Assembly: GCA_019677205.1 (NCBI GenBank)
Contig: JAAMXY010001270.1
Span: forward strand, 1-64,000
Direction of reading: 5' to 3'
DNA length: 64,000 nucleotides
DNA from: Pinguiococcus pyrenoidosus
Lineage: Eukaryota; Sar; Pinguiophyceae; Pinguiochrysidales; Pinguiochrysidaceae
Numbering within the stretch: position 1 is the stretch's first letter; each line of letters opens with the position of its first letter. Positions 53,349-64,000 of this stretch are shown in pieces. The notes under the pieces were generated by a model, which worked only from the letters and a program-made list of their open reading frames with translations, did no database searches and had not been told where the DNA came from. The position numbers were made by a program, and so were the translations under genes.

Positions 53349-55802
53349 ATGAATGCTGAAGAGCTGCAAAGCGCGAATCCCCGCGATGTGGCGCCAGCGG
53401 ACTACAGACTGGCGTTCTTGGCCTTTCTGGAGGCCGCGGCCCTGCCTCAACTGGTCCGACTTCTCCTTGAGGAGCCAAAGGCGGACTCCGCGGAGCACCA
53501 CTACGCTCTCGAGGTGGAGGCCCAGGACATGATCCACTTCGACCCGAAGCTGGCTTTCGTGCTGCTCAACAACCCTGAGCTTCTCCTGCCTCTGCTGGAC
53601 GACGCAGCCGTGGAGGCGCAGCGGCGGTTGGCCGCGTCGGAGTCTCTTCAGAGACGCTTTGCGATACTGAGGGAGGCTGCGCAGGAGTCCACGAGAGATG
53701 TCGCCAACCAGAGCGTCGAGGGAGACAAGCTGCAAGTTGCTGCCGAGGAACTGCGCAGTCGCATAAAGCGACTTGTCCACGTTCGGCTGCTGCGGCTCCC
53801 GCCCGTTTCTCAGCATGCCAAGCCCGGTATCGGCGCCCTTCGAAGCCGGGACGTCGGCAAGCTGTTGCAGGTGAATGGGACAGTCGTGAGGGTGTCGGCA
53901 CTGCGTCTTCTGGAGACGGAGAAGACCTTCAAGTGCAACAAGTGCGAACACGAGTTCCGAGTTCGCGTCAGCCTGGAGCAGGGCGGTCGCATGCCCAAGC
54001 CAGACGTCTGCCCGAATCGGAATGCGCAGAAAAAAGGCAAGAAAGGCGGCGGCGGTAGTGAGGTGCAGATCGGCCCGTGCAACAGCCCCAACATCATGGA
54101 GATCGAGAGTGAAAGGGAGGTCACCGACTACCAGGAGGCCAAGCTACAAGATCGCGCGAACTTGCTGAGCGTCGGCTCCGTCCCGAGGTCCATCACTGTG
54201 CTACTCCTGTACGATATGGTCCAGAGTATCAAGCCCGGTGACGACGTGGTCATCGTCGGCACGTTGCTGCGTCGCTGGAGATCTGAAAGGGTTGGCACCC
54301 GCTGCGACGTGGAGCACGTCTTGGTTGCTCAGTCCGTCGCCATCGCGGAAGGCGCAGGGTTCACAAGCTCTCAGCATGACATTTCATCGCAAGAAGCCAG
54401 CCAAGCGTTCCAGGAATACTGGCATAGGCATGGGACCAATCCGATCGCAGCAAGAAATCACATCGTCAGCGCCGTCTGTCCTCAGATATACGGCATGGTG
54501 CCGATCAAGCTGGCCATCCTTCTCACGCTTTGCGGTGGACCGGGGGTGGTCGATCCAACTTCGGGAGCGCGCCGTCGTGGACAGTCTCATCTGTTGATCG
54601 TTGGCGACCCGGGCACGGGGAAAAGCCAGTTCCTCCGCTTCGCAGCAATGCTGAGCTCGCGGGCGGTCATGACGACGGGCGTGGGCACCACCAGCGCCGG
54701 ATTGACGTGCTCCGCGGTCAAGGATGGAGGCGAATGGCAGCTGGAGGCTGGCGCACTGGTTCTCGCGGACCGAGGGCTATGCTGCATCGATGAGTTCAGC
54801 GCCATCAAGGAGCACGATCGGCAGGCGATCCACGAAGCGATGGAACAGCAGACGCTGAGCGTGGCGAAGGCAGGCCTTGTCTGCACGCTGAATGCCAGAG
54901 CGACGGTCCTCGCGGTCACGAACCCGAAAGGGGGTCGCTACGACCCCACGGCCGACATCTCCATCAACACGTCGATTGCTCCACCCTTGCTCTCCAGGTT
55001 CGACCTGGTTTTGCTTCTGCGTGACAGAAAAGACGACAGCTGGGACCAGATTGTGTCAGGCTTCGTGCTCGCGAGCGCGATCTCCGGCATGCCGGCAGGT
55101 AGCTTGTCGAATCTTGGGATCAGCGCGAAGCGGCGGCGGCTTTCCCTTGCCACCATATCGGGGAACAAGCCCGTCCTCGCCCCCTCAAGTGACATCGAGG
55201 AAGCTGCGACCGGAGTCTTGGAGGGCGAAGACCTCTGGTCCGCGGCGAAGCTCCAGCAGTACATCGGCTACGTGAAAAGCCGCTTTCCAAGCCCAAAGCT
55301 GGGCACCGGGGCCATGGACCTGCTCGACGCCTACTACAAAAGGCAGAGAGCGAGCGCCACGGCGAACGCCTTTGGCGAGAGCTCCTCCAAGCCCACCTTG
55401 AGAGCGCTGGAGAGCCTCATCCGCCTGAGCCAAGCCCACGCGCGGCTCTGCCATCGTGACATCGTCCTGGCAGAGGATGCAGTCCAAGCATGCTTGCTGA
55501 CCGAGCTCTCCACTGCGACGGCAGGAGTTTTTGACAACACCCGCGATGGCCCAGGTTTTGGGAACGACTTGCCGGAGATGGCACCGCAGACCGTTCGTCT
55601 GCCGACTGTGCGAAGCGGATTTCCAGCGTGCCCTGACGACCATCTTCACCAGCTGGGATGCCGAATACGGCGACAACTCAATCTGCTGAGTAGTGGCCAC
55701 AGCTTTTCGTCTCCCGCGCAAAACTACTACGAAGGAGTCGAATCGTTCGACCAGACGCCTAGAAAATCACGTCTCCTGCAGGATACGCTAGGAATGTCGT
55801 GA
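53349..55802 (+). CDS. MCM9: MCM9-type DNA helicase
   Basis: A single frame of 817 residues starting at the ATG of MNAEELQ. The N-terminal domain carries a zinc site (CNKCEHEF ... CPN ... CNSPN). The AAA+ core has Walker A GDPGTGKSQ, Walker B CIDEF, sensor 1 in VTNPKGGRYDP and the arginine finger LLSRFD. The segments SAVKDGGEWQLEAGALVLADRG, LCCIDEF and EQQTLSVAKAGL resemble MCM9 more than MCM2-8. MCM9 works with MCM8 in homologous recombination and crosslink repair rather than in bulk replication. The C-terminus continues into a winged-helix region (LRALESLIRLSQAHARLCHRD) and a short unstructured tail. Animal MCM9 has a far longer tail; plant and protist forms are short like this one. Confidence 0.9.
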   Translation: MNAEELQSANPRDVAPADYRLAFLAFLEAAALPQLVRLLLEEPKADSAEHHYALEVEAQDMIHFDPKLAFVLLNNPELLLPLLDDAAVEAQRRLAASESLQRRFAILREAAQESTRDVANQSVEGDKLQVAAEELRSRIKRLVHVRLLRLPPVSQHAKPGIGALRSRDVGKLLQVNGTVVRVSALRLLETEKTFKCNKCEHEFRVRVSLEQGGRMPKPDVCPNRNAQKKGKKGGGGSEVQIGPCNSPNIMEIESEREVTDYQEAKLQDRANLLSVGSVPRSITVLLLYDMVQSIKPGDDVVIVGTLLRRWRSERVGTRCDVEHVLVAQSVAIAEGAGFTSSQHDISSQEASQAFQEYWHRHGTNPIAARNHIVSAVCPQIYGMVPIKLAILLTLCGGPGVVDPTSGARRRGQSHLLIVGDPGTGKSQFLRFAAMLSSRAVMTTGVGTTSAGLTCSAVKDGGEWQLEAGALVLADRGLCCIDEFSAIKEHDRQAIHEAMEQQTLSVAKAGLVCTLNARATVLAVTNPKGGRYDPTADISINTSIAPPLLSRFDLVLLLRDRKDDSWDQIVSGFVLASAISGMPAGSLSNLGISAKRRRLSLATISGNKPVLAPSSDIEEAATGVLEGEDLWSAAKLQQYIGYVKSRFPSPKLGTGAMDLLDAYYKRQRASATANAFGESSSKPTLRALESLIRLSQAHARLCHRDIVLAEDAVQACLLTELSTATAGVFDNTRDGPGFGNDLPEMAPQTVRLPTVRSGFPACPDDHLHQLGCRIRRQLNLLSSGHSFSSPAQNYYEGVESFDQTPRKSRLLQDTLGMS

Positions 55803-56109
55803 TCACGTTGGGATGACGTCGTTAGCAGATGTGGAGCAATTTTGGAACTAACGCCATGTGGCACGATTTGGAGCCTATTGGTTTGTGCTCAGTCGAGTTG
55901 AGTTGCGTCGCGCGACGTTCCAAGCAGGCCTCGGGTCTTCGCTTTCACAGCCCTCAAAATGCGTTCGAACGCCGATTTCGAAGCCGAGTCTGCTGCCCAA
56001 GAACGTGTCAGATGGGGGCGTCGAGCAACTAGGATCTTCAAGCGAGAAGCCCACCCGTGCTCGGCACTGGTGTAGGATGCCACGCGGCGAAGGGAATCCT
56101 CGCCATGGA
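55803..56109. other. Spacer between convergent MCM9 and Armadillo-repeat genes
   Basis: About 307 bp between convergent stops. No gene or repeat was recognised. It presumably holds both 3' UTRs. Confidence 0.5.
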
Positions 56110-59100
56110 TCATTGGAAGTCTGCGACGTCGACGAGCATCAGCGACTCCGAATCCACATGGTCTGCGTCTGCGGGATTTGGCGTTATCGGGATCTTGGCG
56201 AATCGGATGTCCTCGCTCACGGGCTCGTCCTCTTCGTTTTCGTTGGCTTCGTTCGTCCAAGGGGAGTCGTCCACGGCCAGCGATTCACACAACTGGCGGG
56301 AGTCGGGCACTTGTACCGACGGCGGAACAATGTCGACGGACCCCGCTGGCTCCTTGAGCACTACGACCCTCATGAGATACGAATCGTCGGTGTCCAAGGT
56401 ATGATACACTTTGACGATCCCCTGACGAAGGTCCTCGTCGGACGAAGTGACCGATGGCACAAACACGTCCTCCGCCACTTTGCCGCCGCCCTCGTCGTCC
56501 CGGAAGGTCGCGGACAGCAAAGCCGTGACTGCTCCCGCCTCGACAGCGCCTGATTTCCCAGACGTTAAAAGGTTGAGCGTCGCAGACGCTCGAGTCCGCA
56601 ACTGCGCATCTGCGGCACCGGCCGACCACGCTACCAGATACGGCGCCAGGTCATCAAGAGTCGTGCGACCGGCACCAACGCTGCTGCTGCCGGCACAGAG
56701 CGAGCACAGCTCGACGGCATTGGAGATAATGCCAGGCGCGCTCTCCTCCTCTTTGGCCATCCGGCAGCAGGTCACGACAAGCTCGTTGCTCAGCAGCGAG
56801 CTGCGCAACTCCACGTCCGTGGCCAGCAGATGGCAGATGGCAACAAACATCGCTCGCAAGCGATTGAATTCCGCCAGGCATCGCAGAGCGCCGCAGACGC
56901 CGGCGGCGTCCAGCTCTTTGAGATGCCTCCGCCGCTCCGCGATGAAGTAGTACGCATGGAGCAGGTTGTCCGCCGCCATGCAGGCCAAGTCCTCCAGACC
57001 TTCAAGCTGCGCTGTCAATCGCCGCAGAGTCTCCAAACCTCCCCGCAATACTAGCTCAGAGGTATGGCCCTCTTGGCCCCGCTCTCTGGCGGCAGTGCGG
57101 CGCAGCAGGAGCGCCACGAGCGCGACGAGCTCCGCAGGAGCTGCGCTGCTGACGCTGCCCGCCAGCGCGGCAACAAAGCCCTCCGTGTCCACCACAGCCT
57201 CCACATGCTCCCCATCCTCCGAAAGGGCCGCTAGCAGCCGCACACAGTCGAGGCGGTGCTCTGCGGCGCCTCGAAGTATGCGAAGGACTGCAGGAACAGC
57301 TTTGACAAGCACCAAGCTCTTTGCGCCCGTCGGGGTGTTTGCCACGTTGCTGGCGGACTTCAGGGCGTGCGAGCGAGCGACCGCCTCCGCCGACTTCAAC
57401 AGCAACGTCAGCATCGCCGGCGCCGGAGAGGACGCCAACGCGTTGGCGCCCGTGGGTGTCGCCGCCAAGAGCAGCAAGGTCGATGCGGCCAGGGAGGTGG
57501 CGTCCGGGTCGCCTAGCGCCACCAGCTCGTTGAGCAACGGCACGCCACCCTCGAGCACCAGAGTCCGAGAATCCTCCTGGCGCAGAAGGTGGCAGAGCGC
57601 CTTCCCAGCGGCGACCTTGACGCCGGGCTGCGGCGCGGTGACAAGCTCGAAGATGGCCCGGATGGCCACGCGTTGCACCTGCATCTCGGCCCTGGCACGT
57701 CGGCTGGAAGCCAGCTGGCACAGCATGGTGGCCGCCGTGTGGCGGAGGGCGGCGTCTGGCAGCTGTGAGAGCTTGGCGGTGGCGACGAGGACGCCCTCGG
57801 CGACCATGGCGTCGTGGACGGCTTCGTGCTGGTACAGGTTGAGCAGCGCCTGAAGGCAGAGTCTCTTGGTGTCCACGCTGACGGAGCGTACCATGGCGAT
57901 CATCATGAGCGCCTTGACGCCGCCGTCGGCCACGATGCGGCTCTCGGAGCCGCGATGGCAGCTGAGATTGCACAGCGCCTTGGCCACGCAGAGCTGATGC
58001 GACTCGCGGTAGCTGTGGCTGAAGGCGGCTAGCACGGGCACCACGCCGTGGCGCACCATGACGCCTTGCGCCGCCGCCTCCAGGCTGAGGTTGGCGAAGG
58101 CGATGGCGCAGCATAGCTGCGTATCCGCCTGCTCCATCGTGGCGATGCGCAGCAAGGCCGGCAGGACGTCAGCGGAGTGCAGCGACTCGCGCGCGTGGCT
58201 GTTGCGACTCAGCGCCGCCACCACCGACGCCACGTAGCCTTTGGTGAGCTCTTCCGACTCCTGCGCAGCGACTTCCACGTCGGCGGCCAAGAGGCCCGCG
58301 AAGTTGGCGGTCTCGGCTTGCCCGCTCCCCAAGGCGATGCTGCAGATCGCCGCCCAGGCATGTTGCATGATGCGCTGGTCCCTGCGCCCGATGAGCGCCT
58401 TGAGACTGCGGATGACGTCCTCGCTCGCCAGTGCGTCCACGGTGCTGCGGGTGCCGGCAAGGTTGCACAGGATTGCGGCGCAGCAGCGCTGCTCGCCAAG
58501 TGACCCCGCGCCAGCGCGATGGAGCAAGTAGCGAAGGCCGTCGCCTTGGACAAGGAAGTGCCGCGACGCGGCGTGCATGCTCACGCGCAGCAGGATCTGC
58601 GTGCGCAGCTCGTGGTGCGTCACGGCCACCTGGCTGGAGGTTGTGAGTGTTGACGGGGGGTTCTTTGCGCCTGCGATGGTGTCGGTGACGCTGGCGGTGG
58701 CGCGCTCCTCGGATGGCATGTCGCGGATGACCGCTGGAACCAGATCCAACGGTGCCACGACGGCGACGTTGTCCTCAGCGTCGAGGAGACGCATCATCGC
58801 GCGCATTGCCTCCGGCCGCAGCTCGGTGTCTTCTGCATCTGCTAGGCACTCCACCAGCCCCGCAGCGCAGCTCTTGTGCGTCGCAATGGAACTCAGGAGG
58901 CCATCGTCCTGCAGCAACAGTCTTGCCACGCGAACTGCGTCGACGCGCACGCCAACGCCACCCCCGCGGCGCCGCAGCAGCCTCGCCAGGGCATCGAGAC
59001 CCCTTTCGTGTACGACCCGCAAGCGCGCTGGCTTCTCCGCCGCGAGGAACTGGAGGCTTCTGGTCACGAAGCTCAGGGTGAGAGTATCGTCGTCAGTGCT

Positions 59101-60724
59101 CAGCTCCTCCAGAAGGCCGACGCCGCCGCGCGTCAGAAAGTCAGTCCTGCAGCTCTTCGCGCGGCAAAAGTTGAACGCCATCCTCGCCACCGTGCAGCGC
59201 GTGGCGCCAGTGGCGCCTTTCGCCAGCTGCGAGAGCGCTGACACCAGCCCGTCCTCCAGCATGCGGTAGCGGACCTTGCGCATGTCGGTGAGGTTGCACA
59301 GCGCGACGACGCCGAGGTCCTTGAGCGCTGGCGTCGTCAAGCCCGGCGCAAGCTGGATCAGCGCCTTCATGGGGCGCTCCATCAGCGGGTAGGGACGGTT
59401 GACGCAGGTCAGGTTGTAAAGCGCCTCCAGACATATCAGACGCAGGTGAGAAGCATCCTGACCCGTCTTGTTGGGGCCGGCGAGGGACGTAAAGGTAGCA
59501 ACGGCGCCGGTCTCGACCAAGGCGGTCTCCATGGCGTCCAGCCTGCTCAATCGCGCCAGCGCCAACACGGCCGTCTGTACCACGATGGCGCTGTGCGTGT
59601 TGGCCACGAGGTCCACCAGTGCTTTGGCGGCACCAGCGCGGATCATCTCGATTCCCAGCCCCGCCGTGTCCGCCATGTCTAGAAGCGTCTCAGCACACTG
59701 GGCTTCCACCTCCGGGTGTCGCTCTTCGTCCAGCAGGCGCAGCACGGCGCGGATGGCGCCTTCCTTGCGGAGTCGAGGCGCGTTGGACGGGTCGCGCGAC
59801 CAGCGCTTTAGGGTGAGCACGCAGCGGAGCTTCGCCGCCAGGTCGCTGGCGGCGCGTCGACCTCGACTGGATGCCGCGGCCGAATTGCGATGCTTCTTCG
59901 TTGCTGCGGTAGCCATGGCGTCCGTCTGCGGCGTCTTGGACTTGCGAGTTGAAGGTACACGGTGTTGGAGCGCCAGGGACTTTTGGTACTGGGTCGCCTT
60001 GGGGTTGGGAATGCGGCTGAGGTACATCAGACCGTTCATGTAGTGGCCGCCGGTTCCGAAGAGGTCTCCTGCGTAATCGGGCACGTTCTCCAGCACCTTG
60101 GTCAGCGGCGCCGCTTGCGCAGCCGCGCTGCTGTCCTCGGCGGGCTTCATGTGCAATGATCTCCGGCGCGTTTTCTTGCCTAGGCTCTTGCCGCCCAGCG
60201 GCCCCGCTCGGCCCGGCAGCTCTGGGCTCGCAGAGTCGCGCGCCCTGGTGAGGCGGCGCCGCTGCAGGTCCTTGAGAATCTTGGGCGGCGGAGACTTCGG
60301 GACTAAGACTAGGGGTTTGTGCAGGTTCATGTGATGGCGCTGCAGCTGTCGTTCATTTCGTCGCCAGAAGAGAGAGTTGATTAGCTGGGCTCGAAGCTCG
60401 AGCGCGGGACCGATTATGTCCTCGGGAGTTCGTACCGGATGCTGCGCCTTCTCCTCCTGGACTCGAACGATTTTGCTGGCCGTTTCGACTTGTGCGTGGG
60501 CCAGGAGCGTCGTGGCGTCCCTCTTGTGGGCGTCGCCATCGCTCGGACCCACCTTGGCGGTCTTCGCCCGTCTACGTCACCCGCCGTCATGAGGAGAGTC
60601 ATTCGGCGGAAGAAGACTGGTGTTCTCCGCACCTTGGAGAAGAAGTGTGGCTGCCTTGCCTTCGCTGCCCGGTCTCGGCGCCAGGCTTGGGGCGGCTCTT
60701 GCCTTGTCGCGGGAGAGACTTCAT
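56110..60724 (-). CDS. Large Armadillo-repeat protein
   Basis: Two exons, 60724-60633 and 60571-56110, giving 1517 residues. The main frame has no ATG near its 5' end. An upstream exon beginning MKSLPRQGKS joins in phase across a 61-bp intron (donor gtgcgg, acceptor gacgtag) and supplies one. Residues about 1-250 are basic and disordered, with SLFWRRNERQLQRHHMNLHK. From about 250 to 1400 there are some 25 Armadillo repeats, recognisable as short helices with AALCNLT-, AICNLA- or ALLRIAT-like cores (for example VVALCNLTDMRKV, AAILCNLAGTRS, AIAFANLSLEAAA, AKALCNLSCHRG). The C-terminus is acidic. The fold is a protein-binding solenoid. Large Armadillo proteins of this sort are common in flagellated protists, and a ciliary or cytoskeletal role is a guess. 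Confidence 0.85.
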
Positions 60725-62119
60725 GAGATTGCCGTAGAGAAGCGACCTGACAAGGTTCTGCGAGCAATGCAGCGAGGGGCCGACCTGCCGCTTTCGCGTG
60801 GGATGCACCTGTGTCCCATCCTTCCGACGTCTCGGGGTCGATGCCAGTGAGCTCCGTGAGCCTGTTGTTCGGCGCAGGTCAGTAGGACACTCTTAGGACG
60901 GAGATGCGCAGAGGAATGGTACTGCGCTACCGAAGGCGAAGCTCGTCGAGCACGGGGTTGTGCGACTCTTGCCGCACTCGACAAGCGAGTTTCTTCGACT
61001 CCCACTGCCACAAGTCCCCCAGATCCATCCTAAGAGGCAAGGTCCCTTGTCCCTTTGTTTAGCCGCTAGCCCTTTTTCTCGTCACTATCGAATTGCTGCA
61101 TCCTCGACTTGGGATCCCGTCGAGAGAGGGAGTCATCGTGCAGACAACTGAAGAAGCATCGCAGGTCGCCGGCGCCGGTCCGAGAAACGTGGATGGTGCC
61201 GTGGGTGCCTCGAGGTCCGTGACGAAGCTGTGACAAGGTGCCGCGTCTCTTTTAAGGCCGATGGATCCGTGAACTGCGAGAGGGACGGAAGATTTGACCA
61301 TCCTCACGAGGCTTGATGGAACCCTTAATCGCCTCTTTGGTCTCTGACGGGACCGTTTCTTTGTTTGTCATCCTCAGTTTGGACCCTCTCGTCGCTTCTT
61401 CGACGGAGTCTGTCCCGAGTGATTGCCGAAGACCTCCCACATTCACAGGCAGTAGTGGAGCACCGGACTGGGGGATCCCCTAGGTAGATCCTGGACCAGT
61501 ACACAAGTACGCAAGGCGCGCGAACCCAAAGCAAGGGCTTTCGACACGTCAGAGCACAGTTAAGCGGCTTCCTGGTGCACGAGATCTTGCGCTCGTAAAG
61601 AAAGAGTCAGCTCGTCAACGATCCATCCAGTCATACTTTGGAACTCTGCCAGGGGCTGTTGCGTCATGCAGGGTTTGGCCTGTACGATACGGATACCGCG
61701 GACGGAGGAACGGTCTACGCGACGCTGCGCAACGGGCGCAGTCGCTCGCAGCGGCAGTCTCGTGGTTCTCATGTCAAGACAGCAAAGCCTTGAAGACGTT
61801 GCGCTTCTTTTCACAGCCGCGCCAGGCCTCCAGTGCAGCAAGCCGCGCGGAACGGATCCCGCTCTTCTCAGTCAGCAAAACCCTCGTAAAGTCCGATTCG
61901 CTCCCTGCTCTTTGACGCCCTTCGATTTTGCTCAGCAGAAGCTTCTCCGCCTCGCAGGTGGCGATGGGGCGCTCTGCTAGTGTTGCAGTGCCGCGCCTGT
62001 GGCGCAAGGCGTCGTGGCGAAAGAGCATGGGACATCCCGGCATTGGGTAGACTCCGTCTTGCACACCTCTCGAACATCTACTCCATACGCCGTCGCCACC
62101 GTCGGAAAAGGCACGAAAG
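60725..62119. other. 1.4-kb intergenic region
   Basis: This lies between the divergent starts of the Armadillo gene and the receptor gene. It should hold two promoters. Minus-strand frames at 61059-61446 can be joined into a hydrophilic peptide across a 34-bp gap with a good donor, but nothing else supports them. No other element was recognised. Confidence 0.4.
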
Positions 62120-64000
62120 ATGATGCCCCGCGCCGAAACCATCGGCGCGTCGGAGCTCAGCGACTTTGAGGATGTCACCAGCAGAGAATCAGACATGCAG
62201 GGCTCCAGCACGTCGAGCTCCCAGCACGCTGCGTCGGAAAAAAGTACCACCATAATGAGCACAAGCCGGTCGTCCTCTGGGCATCCACACGAGCAACGGA
62301 GAAGCGTTATGAGTAGGCTTTCCAAGCTATCGACGGAGGCGACGATGATGGCGAAGAAGAAAAAGAAGACGAAGAAGAAAGCCGGCAGCTGGAAGAAGCT
62401 AACTGTGAGGAAGAAGCGCATCCTATGGTTTCTCTTCACGCAGGTTTTGTATGTGACGCTGGTGGTGACGTCGTTGCTGACACAGCGCGAGCTGCTCACG
62501 AACTTCTTCTGGGACAACGCGGAGGCGCAGTTGCTGCTGCTGCAGACCACCTGGCTGGCCAAGTTCTACCAGATGGGCTTCGGCTTCCGCGCCCAGGCGA
62601 GTAACAACTATCATCTACGGTGGTTGGAGATGTCGTCAGCGCAGCAAGAGAGCGCGAGAGCGGCGGGAACGCCAGAGTACGTGAACATGATCAGTGCGCT
62701 GCAAGGGGAGATCTTTAGCCGCAAGATTGAGTACTCCCTGCTACTAAACGTCAGTGGCCACATCGTGGCCAGTGCCAATGAGGAGCGCCAGTGGCTTTCG
62801 CGCCGAAGTACGAGGCTCGGTGAGAGGTTCGACCCCGGGGGCATAGTGACACGCGCGAGGGCCAACAACGCCACGCCGGGCTTCCAGCTGCAGGGTGCGA
62901 CTGTAGTCAGCAAGGCGGAGGTGGAGCTGGAGGAGCCACCCATCTGGAGAGAGAGACCCTACGAGTTCCTGCCGACGCCAGCAACCCACTGGATCGACCA
63001 GGACGACGCCTGTGTCGGCAGGTTCACGGTGACGAACATGTACCGCCTCGGAATCTTTGTGGGCATGGTGCTCTCGGGAGACGTGCTGAATGGCAAGATC
63101 ACCGTGCCGTTCTTTGTGGTGGACACGCTGGACCAGGAGGCGGGGTACGCGGCTGTGTACGTGAGAGATGCGCAGCACAAGTGGACCAAATCGACCAGCT
63201 ACCGCCGCCGCTTCTTCAAAGTGTTCACTCGTGATGACGACTTCGCGGACGAAACCGACTTTGACCGCGTGCCACGCGAGCTTCTGGAAGAGGTGCTGGA
63301 CGCGGACCATGGCCACGTGGCCAGAGCTCGACGGGGCGCCATGGTCTTGGCGGCCACCAGCATTCCACCCACCGTGACCCAACGCAACCAAGCGGCGCCC
63401 AGGGTCTTTGATGATGCCGAGACCAACCCGCCTGCGCAGGTGGTGTTGGTGCGCGGCGTGGACCTCGACGCCTTCAAGATCTTCGACCAGCTGACCTACA
63501 TCACCTTGGCCAGCATCGGGATCATCTTCGTGTTCGAGCTGTTCGTGTTGTTCCTGTCGCTGCGCTTCATGATCCGACCACTGGAGCAGATCGCGCAGTC
63601 GCTGCGCAACCGCGTCCAGGTGAGCGACGAAGACCTGCGCGCGGTGCACGTGGGGCCCATGTGGGTCTTGGGCTCCATCCTCGCCGCCTGTCCCGCCGTC
63701 GTGCTGGTGGTGCTCGTCGTGCTGGAGAACGAACATGCGCTCGACGAGGCTAAGCTAGGGGAGGCGGCTAGCCTCTCTGGCGTCTTCGAGATCATGTATC
63801 AAGTCAAGATCGACCAGATGGGCTTCGGCTTCGTCGGAGTGTCTAGCTCCGAGTCCGTCCGGGCGGTGCTGCTGGACCCCAACGACACCGCCAAAGTATC
63901 TGCGGCCAATGCCACATTGCACGCGGAGATTCTCCGACGCCAGATCGAATTCTCGCACCTGCTGGACGTCAACGGCAGAGTCCTCGTGTCCCCCAATGCC
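62120..64000 (+). CDS. Receptor with tandem Cache-like sensor modules, 3' end cut
   Basis: The frame is open from the ATG at 62120 to the window edge, giving 627 residues with no stop. A Ser-rich and Lys-rich cytoplasmic tail (about 1-110) precedes a membrane helix (FTQVLYVTLVVTSLLT). Then comes an extracellular module with KFYQMGFGFRAQ, SRKIEYSLLLNVSGHIVAS and Cys, of about 340 residues, and a second membrane helix (ITLASIGIIFVFELFVLFLS) followed by RFMIRPLEQIAQSL, which resembles the start of a HAMP linker. A third helix starts a second copy of the same module (IDQMGFGFVGVSSS, RRQIEFSHLLDVNGRVLVSP). The repeat of sensor plus helix plus HAMP-like linker suggests a double-sensor receptor. The output domain would lie beyond this window. 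Confidence 0.72.
   Translation, partial: MMPRAETIGASELSDFEDVTSRESDMQGSSTSSSQHAASEKSTTIMSTSRSSSGHPHEQRRSVMSRLSKLSTEATMMAKKKKKTKKKAGSWKKLTVRKKRILWFLFTQVLYVTLVVTSLLTQRELLTNFFWDNAEAQLLLLQTTWLAKFYQMGFGFRAQASNNYHLRWLEMSSAQQESARAAGTPEYVNMISALQGEIFSRKIEYSLLLNVSGHIVASANEERQWLSRRSTRLGERFDPGGIVTRARANNATPGFQLQGATVVSKAEVELEEPPIWRERPYEFLPTPATHWIDQDDACVGRFTVTNMYRLGIFVGMVLSGDVLNGKITVPFFVVDTLDQEAGYAAVYVRDAQHKWTKSTSYRRRFFKVFTRDDDFADETDFDRVPRELLEEVLDADHGHVARARRGAMVLAATSIPPTVTQRNQAAPRVFDDAETNPPAQVVLVRGVDLDAFKIFDQLTYITLASIGIIFVFELFVLFLSLRFMIRPLEQIAQSLRNRVQVSDEDLRAVHVGPMWVLGSILAACPAVVLVVLVVLENEHALDEAKLGEAASLSGVFEIMYQVKIDQMGFGFVGVSSSESVRAVLLDPNDTAKVSAANATLHAEILRRQIEFSHLLDVNGRVLVSPNA

Noticed and set aside
54238-55275. 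Internal alternative frames within MCM9
   Set aside because: Shadows of the MCM9 gene, whose Walker A, Walker B and arginine finger fix the true frame.
61059-61446. Two minus-strand frames that can be joined across 34 bases
   Set aside because: The donor is good, but the intron would be very short and the peptide is hydrophilic without any recognisable feature.

Overview
This is nuclear DNA from a eukaryotic microalga. It is GC-rich and gene-dense, and almost every gene I could resolve is split by short GT-AG introns, mostly 50-95 bp. Two genes show a photosynthetic cell: a geranylgeranyl reductase of chlorophyll/tocopherol synthesis (ChlP) and a small protein with a three-part presequence for the thylakoid lumen. 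That presequence starts with a secretory signal that ends in a phenylalanine and is followed by a twin-arginine lumen signal. Together with the ER-type leader on ChlP, this points to a complex red-derived plastid (stramenopile, haptophyte, cryptophyte or alveolate alga). I cannot name the lineage. The Pro/Ser/Thr repeat protein is of a style common in such algae.

Layout. 1-1297: repeat-rich leader with no convincing gene. 1298-6835 (+): type II membrane-anchored glycoside hydrolase family 2 protein. 6945-9893 (-): two tandem Bax-inhibitor-1 (TMBIM) paralogues sharing intron positions. 10287-10847 (+): LYR-motif protein. 11105 to about 14480 (-): many-exon RGG-box protein of unknown function. 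15394 to about 17975 (-): X-prolyl aminopeptidase P. 19620-30744 (+): 3617-residue secreted/membrane giant (lamin-tail-like repeats, about 1290 residues of Pro/Ser/Thr repeat, REJ-like region, several membrane helices). 31318-32675 (+): UFD1. 32712-37055 (-): tubulin cofactor D. 37863-39658 (+): ChlP. 40083-40515 (-): a 76-residue COA5/PET191-like cytochrome oxidase assembly factor in three tiny exons. 40827-44423 (+): exportin-4-like. 44573-45559 (-): alpha-SNAP. 46205-48946 (+): SLC13-type anion transporter with a TrkA-C-like loop. 49453-50177 (-): thylakoid lumen protein. 50430-50977 (+): doubtful disordered protein. 51375-53010 (-): 3-hydroxyisobutyryl-CoA hydrolase-like. 53349-55802 (+): MCM9. 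56110-60724 (-): 1517-residue Armadillo-repeat protein. 62120-64000 (+): a receptor with two tandem sensor modules, cut by the window end.

Most genes are unrelated housekeeping genes placed head-to-head or tail-to-tail, with no operon-like logic. The tandem TMBIM pair is the only clear local duplication. All exon joins were inferred by hand from reading frame, splice consensus and protein-likeness. No RNA evidence or database search was available. I recognised no tRNA, rRNA, CRISPR array or intact transposon.
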